A DNA stretch of 27,230 bases from positions 1 through 27,230 of the IMG/VR virus record IMGVR_UViG_3300009104_000101; one strand, given 5' to 3'. Numbering within the stretch: position 1 is the stretch's first letter; each line of letters opens with the position of its first letter. The translations under genes were made by a program, and so were the position numbers. Below are positions 18,489-25,529 of the stretch, piece by piece. The notes beneath the pieces were generated by a model. That model was not told where the DNA came from, ran no database searches, and saw only the letters and a program-made list of their open reading frames with translations. Source of the stretch: a virus.

Positions 18489-19448
18489 TTATTGTTTTGA
18501 GTTTTGTTCTTCTGCTTGTATTTGTGCTGCTGCCACTTGTATAACACTAGGGTCTTCTATTATTAATCCCGCGTATACTAATATTCTTAATATAACTTCT
18601 ACTTGTTCTGATGTATGTAAATCAAAATCAACTGAAGCGCTAGGGCTATATAAAAATTGCCCTTTTGCCCCAGTAGAATACCCCCATACAATATTACTTG
18701 GTCTTTTTAAATAAGAAGCTGTAATTAAACTATCATTAACGCTTGTTGCAGTTATAGTAGTGGGGTAAATAGTTAATTGTTTATTTTCATATAAACAGTA
18801 GGGTTGTATAGTAGAAGCTTTAGTCAGTGGAGATTTTTCAAGTAAATATACTTCATTTCTTTCTACCACCTGTACTTCTGTAATATCATTATAAATAACT
18901 GTTCCTAGCCTATAAAAATCTTCTGGATATAATTCTACTAATATTACATCAGCAGCTGTTGGAGCAGCAGCAAAAGCAACTGTAGTTGTACCAGCGTCCC
19001 ATGTATATTGAGCAGGAGATGTTTGTAAAGCACCTTGTAAATAAACTTTAACTACTGCGTTTTGAGAATCCGCAGCTGTCCAGTTAGTTACTGTAAATAC
19101 TTGATTTCCTCCTGATGGGTTAGCTTGTGTAAAGGATTGTGTTATAGTTGGCGTAGTAGCCGTAGTAGGAAGAGTATAAATATTAGAACCACTGGCAGTC
19201 GGAGTAGCAGTTCCAAATCTTTTAAATATATCTAATTTTTCTTCTAAGTTTGTTACTCTATTAGCATATTCAGTATCATTTTGTGGCATACGATATAGCT
19301 GATACAAATCATTAGCATAGTTTTCGAATATATTTCGTTGCACCTGTGTACCAACTTTATTAAATTCGTCAGGTGTCATATATCCTCTTTGTTGTTGGTT
19401 AAGGATTAATAAAACAGTTTTGTATACAGTATCTACATTTATTGCCAT
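18489..19448 (-). CDS. Neck/connector ring-type structural protein (319 aa)
   Basis: This 319-residue protein starts with a helical region (residues 1-78, including TVLLILNQQQRGYMTPDEFN and QRNIFENYANDLYQLYRM). A beta-rich insert at about 103-174 (FTVTNWTAAD, VKVYLQGALQTSPAQYTW, VAFAAAPTAADVILVELYP) resembles small beta-sandwich domains used in phage fibres and appendages. The C-terminal part (about 188-319) ends with a helix-rich tail containing EQVEVILRILVYAGLIIEDP. The helical N- and C-parts with a central beta insert fit ring/connector proteins between portal and tail hub in crAss-like and marine podoviruses, but I know of no catalytic motif and the match is from memory. It follows a GC-rich hairpin after the 258-residue gene and starts 3 bases before the next connector gene. 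Confidence 0.65.
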   Translation of the reverse strand: MAINVDTVYKTVLLILNQQQRGYMTPDEFNKVGTQVQRNIFENYANDLYQLYRMPQNDTEYANRVTNLEEKLDIFKRFGTATPTASGSNIYTLPTTATTPTITQSFTQANPSGGNQVFTVTNWTAADSQNAVVKVYLQGALQTSPAQYTWDAGTTTVAFAAAPTAADVILVELYPEDFYRLGTVIYNDITEVQVVERNEVYLLEKSPLTKASTIQPYCLYENKQLTIYPTTITATSVNDSLITASYLKRPSNIVWGYSTGAKGQFLYSPSASVDFDLHTSEQVEVILRILVYAGLIIEDPSVIQVAAAQIQAEEQNSKQ

Positions 19449-19464
19449 TATAGTATATTTTTAT

Positions 19465-19493
19465 AATAAAGGCGGCGTGTTGCCGCCCTTATT
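19465..19493 (-). terminator. GC-rich hairpin with following U-rich run, downstream of 258-aa gene
   Basis: On the minus strand a 6-bp stem GGCGGC/GCCGCC with loop AACAC is extended by AATAA/TTATT arms across one mismatch, and continues into TTTATTATAAAAATAT. The stem contrasts strongly with its AT-rich surroundings. It has the layout of an intrinsic terminator, but the U run is short and broken, so partial termination or mRNA 3'-end protection is likelier than a full stop. It lies in the 55-base gap before the 319-residue connector gene. Confidence 0.55.
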
Positions 19494-19503
19494 AAATTAT
19501 ATG

Positions 19504-20280
19504 TTAAGATAGTCTTTTAGTTATCGTTTTATAGACTTCTACACCTTCATCAGTTTTAAACCATGCAGCTAATGCTGAATATGGATTTTCATCAAAAGGA
19601 ACTGTCATTAACCTACGATCATTACTCCCCCAATGGACAGTCCTCTGATCGCCAGAAAGTTTTAATATTCCAGCCTCAACAGCTCTAATACCAAAATTTC
19701 TTAATTGAACATTATCATCTTTAGCTAAAGCAATAAATTGTTTAGGATTAGATTTTGCAAATAATAACAAGTCTCTTCTAATTTCTTTGGAAGTCATTGT
19801 AGTAACTTTAGTTCCACTTTGAACTCTCATTATTGCCTCTGCTTGATCAATTTCCATTTCTTTAGCCGCATTTAATGCTAAAATTTCAATTTCTAAATCT
19901 ACTAATTCATCTTTAGCATCTTCAATAGGCTTCATTTCTTTATATCTCTTATCTCTATCGGGATGATAAAGTGATAATAATTTTTGCAAAGCTTGATGTT
20001 CTCTTGGAACATGAAGAAAACCGTCTTTAAACACAATATGCCTTATTGTAACTTCTCCTTTTTGTTCATCAACAAATGGCGAAGCCTGATTTGTAGCATA
20101 TCTTAATGCTCTTTGAGAGCCTAATGTTTCATCAAAATAAGTTAAAGGATACTTTTCAGTATGTCTAGATTTTAATGTAAAAGTTAAAGGTTCTTTATTA
20201 CCTTTTAATTGATAATTTCTATCTTTTATTTCCCAACCTTCTTCTATAGAAGGTTTAGTTTTTTCTTTTGTTTTTGCCAT
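19504..20280 (-). CDS. Conserved phage protein of unknown function, downstream of major capsid gene
   Basis: This 258-residue charged protein has no membrane segment. The N-terminal third looks beta-rich (PLTFTLKSRHTEKYPLTYFD, then RALRYATNQASPFVDEQKGE). A HPDRDKRYKE string at 106-115 leads into a helical middle (120-200) and a C-terminal segment with VHWGSNDRRLMTVPFDENPY (215-234) and AAWFKTDEGVEVY. I recall closely similar proteins next to capsid genes in uncultured marine phages, without a known function. Its place between the capsid and connector genes suggests a capsid auxiliary, head-completion or assembly role. It is the only gene flanked on both sides by GC-rich hairpins (20304-20334 and 19465-19493), so its mRNA level may be set separately from the capsid gene. 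Its leader is AT-rich and lacks a Shine-Dalgarno. Confidence 0.7.
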   Translation of the reverse strand: MAKTKEKTKPSIEEGWEIKDRNYQLKGNKEPLTFTLKSRHTEKYPLTYFDETLGSQRALRYATNQASPFVDEQKGEVTIRHIVFKDGFLHVPREHQALQKLLSLYHPDRDKRYKEMKPIEDAKDELVDLEIEILALNAAKEMEIDQAEAIMRVQSGTKVTTMTSKEIRRDLLLFAKSNPKQFIALAKDDNVQLRNFGIRAVEAGILKLSGDQRTVHWGSNDRRLMTVPFDENPYSALAAWFKTDEGVEVYKTITKRLS

Positions 20281-20303
20281 AATATAATATAATTAAATAG
20301 TTA

Positions 20304-20334
20304 AAGGTATTGGGCGCCGAAGCGCCCTTACCTT
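20304..20334 (-). terminator. UUCG-tetraloop hairpin downstream of major capsid gene
   Basis: On the minus strand a perfect 6-bp stem GGGCGC/GCGCCC closes a UUCG loop with a C-G closing pair, the very stable cUUCGg tetraloop. An outer 6-bp stem AAGGTA/TACCTT stacks below it across a small internal loop. The element lies in the 63-base gap just after the capsid gene. No uninterrupted U tract follows, so it could be an attenuating terminator or an mRNA-stabilising 3' structure that raises capsid mRNA relative to downstream genes. Confidence 0.6.
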
Positions 20335-20343
20335 ATAAAAAAA

Positions 20344-21861
20344 TTAAGCTACAAATAATACGAAATTATTTCTTGCTTGAGTACATAGACATCTTTCTGA
20401 TAAGAAGTTAACCTCCATAGCATCTAGAGTAGAAGTAACAGCACCGCCAACAGAACCTGTTAACCATGATTTCATTCTTCTATCATCTGCTTGAGAAGCT
20501 CTATATCTTACATGTAAGAAAGGTCTCCTAATGTTTGTTCCAAGTAACTGATCGTATACTGTAGAAGTACCAGCTGGTACTAATACACCATCAATGTTGT
20601 CACCGTTAACAAAATTAGTTGAACCGCCTCTTGTAGAAGCGTCATTTAGATATTTCCAAGAAGTTTTATAGAAGTCATATGAACCTCTTCTAAAACCAGA
20701 GAAACCTAAGTTAAGCGCCATGTCTTCAGAGTTTTCAAATACACCATAAGATGTACCACCAGCTCCGTAAGAGTTTTGTTGCGCTAACATGTTATCAAAT
20801 AATAACTCAGTTTTTCTATCTAAGAAAAGCATATTTTCTTCAATAGCTCCTTGAGTATCTAAATTCTCTAGAACTTGATCAAAGTCTTGTAAACTTCCAG
20901 CATAGCCAGAAAGTACATTACCACCATTATTAATAGCAGCAAATAAACCTTCAGTACCTAGAGTAGTTGTTGCAGCCGAGAACGAATTAACGTTAGCAAG
21001 GTTATCTGCAAAACTTTGAGCACCACCACCTGCAGCTGCAGTTGCTAGTTCACCTTCAACCATTGCCATTTCAAGATAATCTTCAAATCTCATTCTAGTT
21101 TCACCTTCAGCTTTTAAATACCAAAGATACCCACTAGTTCCATCTTCTCCCGCTACTTCAACCCAACCGATTTGCGCAGTATCAGATCCACTAACAGCGT
21201 ATCTGTTTCTGATTATGATTGGTTTGTTTTGGAAAGTTGATAATTGAGGTTGAATAGATTCTCCTGTAGTAGCATTGTCTAATGAAGATCCTTTTGCATA
21301 TTCAGAACCGTATACAAATACTTTTAATCCAGTTACTACTGCACCAGGTACAGCTGCTCCAGAAATAAAGCTTTGATTATAAGCATATGCAGTAAAAGTT
21401 GCATAAGCAGCAAGAGCACCAACTGGAGCACCTCCAGAGTTTCCTACTATTGCTTTAACGGTAAATGAAGGGTCATTAGGATTCATAACCACAACAGTTG
21501 CATTTGGCATAATAGCATTTTGAATTGCTCCACCTGCTACAATTGCCGCACCTGCATTATCATTGATAGTCATTGTAAAACCATCAACAGCTAGACTTAC
21601 ATTATCATAAGCGATATGTAATCTATTTTGTTCAGACCAAACTACTTGGTCAGACATCATTGGCATTTCAGCGCCAACCATTCTTAAGAAGCCACTTAAC
21701 GTTCTGTTTCCATAACGCTCTACCTCTGCTTCATAAATTTCTGGTAGATATTGTTGTGAGAAATCTCTAGTTCCATCAGTAAAACTCATATAGTTAGAAA
21801 CTAATAGTTGCTGATCAGAACTTGGAGATAATCCCCCAAACTGAGGACTTAATACACCCAT
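20344..21861 (-). CDS. Major capsid protein, HK97-fold type
   Basis: This 505-residue protein follows the scaffold gene, as is standard for capsid genes. The N-terminal arm contains FTDGTRDFSQQYLPEIYEAE and RTLSGFLRMVGAEMPMMSDQ, then VVWSEQNRLH (residues 73-82), a pattern I associate with capsid proteins of marine and crAss-like phages. Residues about 85-230 are a Gly/Ala/Val/Thr-rich beta section that probably includes the E-loop and an inserted domain. A helical part follows (RMRFEDYLEMAMVEGE). The C-terminus (FLSERCLCTQARNNFVLFVA) fits the final P-domain strands. It should self-assemble around the scaffold as hexamers and pentamers. The start ATG is preceded by AT-rich sequence without Shine-Dalgarno, and a stable UUCG hairpin lies just past the stop. 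The assignment rests on position, length and motif resemblance. Confidence 0.88.
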   Translation of the reverse strand: MGVLSPQFGGLSPSSDQQLLVSNYMSFTDGTRDFSQQYLPEIYEAEVERYGNRTLSGFLRMVGAEMPMMSDQVVWSEQNRLHIAYDNVSLAVDGFTMTINDNAGAAIVAGGAIQNAIMPNATVVVMNPNDPSFTVKAIVGNSGGAPVGALAAYATFTAYAYNQSFISGAAVPGAVVTGLKVFVYGSEYAKGSSLDNATTGESIQPQLSTFQNKPIIIRNRYAVSGSDTAQIGWVEVAGEDGTSGYLWYLKAEGETRMRFEDYLEMAMVEGELATAAAGGGAQSFADNLANVNSFSAATTTLGTEGLFAAINNGGNVLSGYAGSLQDFDQVLENLDTQGAIEENMLFLDRKTELLFDNMLAQQNSYGAGGTSYGVFENSEDMALNLGFSGFRRGSYDFYKTSWKYLNDASTRGGSTNFVNGDNIDGVLVPAGTSTVYDQLLGTNIRRPFLHVRYRASQADDRRMKSWLTGSVGGAVTSTLDAMEVNFLSERCLCTQARNNFVLFVA

Positions 21862-21872
21862 AATTGTTAATT

Positions 21873-23126
21873 TTAATTGTTAAATTTACTTCGTTTAATT
21901 TTCAATTTTGAACTATCTACACCGTCTATAGCTCGAACTTTAAATCCTCCAACGTATATATCTTCCGTGCCTGATTGGCGCGCTTGATCAATTGTAGGGT
22001 TCTTAGAACTTTCTACAACGTTTTTTATTCCATCAGATTTTCCTTGTTCGTAAAAATGATTTACTATTTTATCTATATTCTGTGCAGCATATATAGCTTT
22101 ATGATAACCTTTCGTATCTTTAACATTCCCTTCTTTGTCTAAGAACTTCTCGACGAAGTTGTTTAGATTAGATTGATTTTCTGCAACCGCACTGGGATTC
22201 TTAACACCGTATCTAAATTTCTTTTCACCAACTTCGAAATCAAAACCTTTGAATTCATCAGTGAACATTTTTTTAGTATTATTAAGAAATTTTTCATGCT
22301 TTTGCGTAGCTATTTCTTGTTCTTTACTGTAGCGATTAAAGAAGTCCATAGCTTTTTGTTGGTCTTGATTTACGCCCGGCCTCAACTTGATCTCGTCGTA
22401 ATATTTATTTTTCATTTCCTCCAAAAAGTACTTCGCTTCTGCTACAGCTTCTTTTTTAGCGAGTTTTTTTCGTTTGACGTCTCGCTCTTCGTCAACTTCA
22501 TTATCATAATCAAAGCTTTCTTCTAATATAAAGTCAACTTCTTCTTTATTCAAATGAGGTTTTGTTTTAGTATAATACTCTCTTAATAAAGCATCATCAT
22601 TTACGCTAGAATAATCAGCGTTAAGTCTTACATAGTCTTCAACTGTTCCACCAGTATCTTTCATAAAATCTACCAGTTTTTCAACATTCTCTGGTAAATC
22701 CACAGTTTTAGGTGATACTTCATCTATTACTGTATTTTCTGGTTCTTTTACTTCTACCTCTTCTTCTTCAACTTCGACAATAGGCGATTCGGGTTCTGAT
22801 ACTTGCACATCTTCCTTTGTATCGCTGACCCGTACTTCTCCGTCCACTCCCTCGCTATCTCCGGCTCGTTCGCCCACAGGTATTTCCTTTGTTTCTCCGA
22901 TAGGAATGGCATTGTCTTCTTCTTTTTTAGTTAAATCTACTTTTACTGGTTCTTCAATTTTAGCATTAGCTTCTAATGAAGTATCCACTTTAGATAAATC
23001 CACTTTAAATGGTTTATCTTTTTCTGTTTTAAATTTTTCAAATTTAGGTTTGGATTTCATTTTCATATCCCCACCTTCTGATTTGACTTCTTTAGTCACC
23101 TCAGATTTTGTTTCTGTTTTTGACAT
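21873..23126 (-). CDS. Capsid scaffold-like protein
   Basis: This 417-residue protein is extremely charged. Residues 1-65 are Lys/Glu-rich, 66-145 are acidic and probably disordered (VEVEEEEVEVKEPENTV), and 145-330 are helical with a DYVRLNADYSSVNDDALLRE string followed by a HLNKEEVDFILEESFDYDNE string and then Lys/Glu-rich helices. The final 90 residues are mixed and end KLKIKRSKFNN, a basic tail of the kind that contacts coat protein. Charged helical proteins between portal and capsid genes are scaffolds in most tailed phages, and the central pattern is one I recall from scaffold-type proteins of marine phages. No protease motif is visible. The stretch encoding residues about 83-102 is much more GC-rich than the rest of the gene. 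It starts 21 bases after the portal stop. Confidence 0.75.
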   Translation of the reverse strand: MSKTETKSEVTKEVKSEGGDMKMKSKPKFEKFKTEKDKPFKVDLSKVDTSLEANAKIEEPVKVDLTKKEEDNAIPIGETKEIPVGERAGDSEGVDGEVRVSDTKEDVQVSEPESPIVEVEEEEVEVKEPENTVIDEVSPKTVDLPENVEKLVDFMKDTGGTVEDYVRLNADYSSVNDDALLREYYTKTKPHLNKEEVDFILEESFDYDNEVDEERDVKRKKLAKKEAVAEAKYFLEEMKNKYYDEIKLRPGVNQDQQKAMDFFNRYSKEQEIATQKHEKFLNNTKKMFTDEFKGFDFEVGEKKFRYGVKNPSAVAENQSNLNNFVEKFLDKEGNVKDTKGYHKAIYAAQNIDKIVNHFYEQGKSDGIKNVVESSKNPTIDQARQSGTEDIYVGGFKVRAIDGVDSSKLKIKRSKFNN

Positions 23127-23147
23127 AATATAATATTATAAAATTAA

Positions 23148-25529
23148 TTAAATACTCGGCTGTACATCCGAATTTCTTTTTTCAAAATCAATAGGCAATA
23201 AATCATGATTTCTTTGATCAATCATTTCACTTTGTTGTGTGCCTTCCATTTTAGTTCTTTTATCTTTACGATCTTCAATAGCTTTTTCTTTATCTCTCAT
23301 CCCTTGGACTTCCAATTGTTTTAATTGCATATCATATTGAAATTGAGTTGCCATTTCTTGTTCAGTTAATTTAGCTTGAACCTGCATTCTTTGTATTTCC
23401 ATTTGGGCTTTTGCTTTTTCTAATTCAGCATTTGCTCCAGAAATAGCTTGTTGTTTTTGTACTTCAAACATAGCTTGTTGTTCTTTTGCTTGAGATTCTG
23501 CTTGTGCTTGTGCTTGTATATTAGCTTGTTGTGCTTCTTGCTCTTGAATAATACGTTTTTTACGTTTTTGTTTTAATAAATCATTAGCTAATTTAAGATT
23601 TTTAATCTCTCTAATATCTATAGCATCTTCTAAATCAATTCCACCTTGTTGTAATGCCATTTGAATATTTTGTTCTAGCATAGCTTTTTCTTCTTCTTCT
23701 GGTTCTAATTGTAAATAAATACCAAAATCATGAAGATTTAAATTTTGGATTTCTGCTAGAGTCCCTACATTATAAGTAGATATAGAACTTTTTAATGAAT
23801 TTAAAGTTAATGGATAATGTAAAGAATCAGCTATTTTTAATGAAATATTTTCACATGTTCTTAATGTTAACCATAGACTAGCTTGTAATATATGTTTAGT
23901 AGCTGTATTAGAAGCATTGGCTGCCATTTTTTGTAATCCTACAAGAGCATCTTTATCTGGCATACTTCCATCTCGCGCCTCATTCAACCCGGTCACATCT
24001 CTAATTAACTGTAGATAATATTGATAAGTTTGAATTAAACTTTGAATTTTAGCTCCACCACTACTACTTTGTAATTCTTGAATAGGAACTTTACCCCTAT
24101 TTAATTCTCCTTCTTGAGTTAACGATCTACCAATTATACTACCAGTTTGAAAATACATATTCAATGCTTCTGCTGGATTATAATTAGTACCATTCCCAAG
24201 ATCAACTTCAGCAATTCCATCCATATCTAAGAACACACCATCTGGAACCATTCTAGCAATTACTTGTTGCAGTTTTAAATGAGTTAATTGAATTATATCA
24301 GCAAACCCAGTTATTTTACTTACTATAGAATTAATCTTACCATGATACATTCTAGGAGCAACAATTGCATAACTCATTTCCACCTTAGTAGTATCTGCAA
24401 AAGGCCTAGTCATATTCTCAGCAAGTTTCCATTCTACTAATTCATTAATTCCAATTACTTTACACCCTGTATATAATACTTCTATTTTTCTTGATACTTT
24501 TTTAAATGTATCTGCTTCAGGTGGATTAAATTGATCTGTTTTAATTAAAGATTTTTCTAGACCTGCTTCAGTTTGTTTTATTTTAAATACTTGACTATTA
24601 TAAGTTTTATATTCAAAAAACATAACTTGTACTGTATCAGGGTCATAAGTTTGCCATCCATATAAATGAGTTCTATTGCCTTTAGCTTTAGATATTCTTT
24701 CTAATTGGTCATGAGTTAAATGTGGAAATTGCTTAGCTATTTCAGGGACAGTTAAACTTTTTACTTCTCCAACATAATATATATCTTCAAAATTAGGATC
24801 TTCAGTATAAGAATATATTAATCTTGCTGGATCTACGTAATCTATTTTAATACCATTAGCTTTATTCCAGTTAGTTTTTACAGCCCCAATACCTAAAGTT
24901 ACTAAATCATAATTAAATCTTTTCTTTATATTATCAAATTTATTTTTAGATAATTGATTATCAATAACTTCTTCTTCTGCAATTTCTATAGCTTGTTTAT
25001 AACTTAATTGCATATGAAGATCTAATTCTTCTTCGCTTTCAGGAAGATTAGCAGGATTAGAAGTTTGGTATTCATCAATTCCAATACCTTGTAATTTTTC
25101 TAAATAAGGTTTAGCTAACATATCTTGATAAATAGCATTAGCATAATCCGTTCTTTTCTTTAAAGATACTGGGTCTTGGGCAAAAGCATTAATTTCAAAT
25201 ACTTTATTAGATAACCCATTAACAACAATATCCACAAATTTAGCTACTACAGGCACAGGTTTCCAATCTAAATTAAGATAAGACATATCCCCATTAATAG
25301 CTAATTCATCTTTATATTTTTGGACAGGTTGTTCCCCACGAGCATATAATCTTAAAGTATGAAATCTATTATAAGAAGTAGCAAACCTACTGCCATTCCC
25401 GCCTTGTCTCCACCATTCACTTTCAATAGCCTGCGCTACTAATCTTCCATATTCTATAGAAGCTTTTTCAGCATCAGACACTACTTGACTAGGAAAAGCG
25501 CTATTTGGATTTGCTAAATTTATATTCAT
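23148..25529 (-). CDS. Portal protein
   Basis: This 793-residue protein is close to the P22-type portal in length (about 725). The N-terminus (1-110) is helical with LYARGEQPVQKYKDEL. The central wing/stem area includes YDLVTLGIGAVKTNW (207-221) and a YVDPARLIYSY string (231-241), a common portal pattern in which the downstream DPxR residues map a conserved strand. Residues 505-550 contain LIRDVTGLNEARDGSMPDKD and GLQKMAANASNTATKHI, typical of the portal crown-stem transition. Residues about 648-755 form a long Gln/Ala/Lys-rich coiled coil, as in portals with an extended C-terminal barrel reaching into the capsid. It should form a dodecamer at one vertex, bind terminase during packaging and ring proteins afterwards. 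Its ATG directly abuts the terminase TAA, implying translational coupling. Confidence 0.9.
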   Translation of the reverse strand: MNINLANPNSAFPSQVVSDAEKASIEYGRLVAQAIESEWWRQGGNGSRFATSYNRFHTLRLYARGEQPVQKYKDELAINGDMSYLNLDWKPVPVVAKFVDIVVNGLSNKVFEINAFAQDPVSLKKRTDYANAIYQDMLAKPYLEKLQGIGIDEYQTSNPANLPESEEELDLHMQLSYKQAIEIAEEEVIDNQLSKNKFDNIKKRFNYDLVTLGIGAVKTNWNKANGIKIDYVDPARLIYSYTEDPNFEDIYYVGEVKSLTVPEIAKQFPHLTHDQLERISKAKGNRTHLYGWQTYDPDTVQVMFFEYKTYNSQVFKIKQTEAGLEKSLIKTDQFNPPEADTFKKVSRKIEVLYTGCKVIGINELVEWKLAENMTRPFADTTKVEMSYAIVAPRMYHGKINSIVSKITGFADIIQLTHLKLQQVIARMVPDGVFLDMDGIAEVDLGNGTNYNPAEALNMYFQTGSIIGRSLTQEGELNRGKVPIQELQSSSGGAKIQSLIQTYQYYLQLIRDVTGLNEARDGSMPDKDALVGLQKMAANASNTATKHILQASLWLTLRTCENISLKIADSLHYPLTLNSLKSSISTYNVGTLAEIQNLNLHDFGIYLQLEPEEEEKAMLEQNIQMALQQGGIDLEDAIDIREIKNLKLANDLLKQKRKKRIIQEQEAQQANIQAQAQAESQAKEQQAMFEVQKQQAISGANAELEKAKAQMEIQRMQVQAKLTEQEMATQFQYDMQLKQLEVQGMRDKEKAIEDRKDKRTKMEGTQQSEMIDQRNHDLLPIDFEKRNSDVQPSI
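23499..23516 (-). repeat. Tandem hexamer (3 copies) in portal coiled-coil region
   Basis: Three exact tandem copies of TGCTTG (plus strand) encode the repeating Gln-Ala part of the portal C-terminal coiled coil (about residues 672-678). It is a short in-frame repeat that can expand or contract by two residues per copy without a frameshift. Confidence 0.7.

Noticed and set aside
22173-22526. 117-residue plus-strand reading frame inside the scaffold gene
   Set aside because: It is an antisense shadow rich in Phe and Leu from the Lys/Glu-rich scaffold codons, with no independent coding signs.
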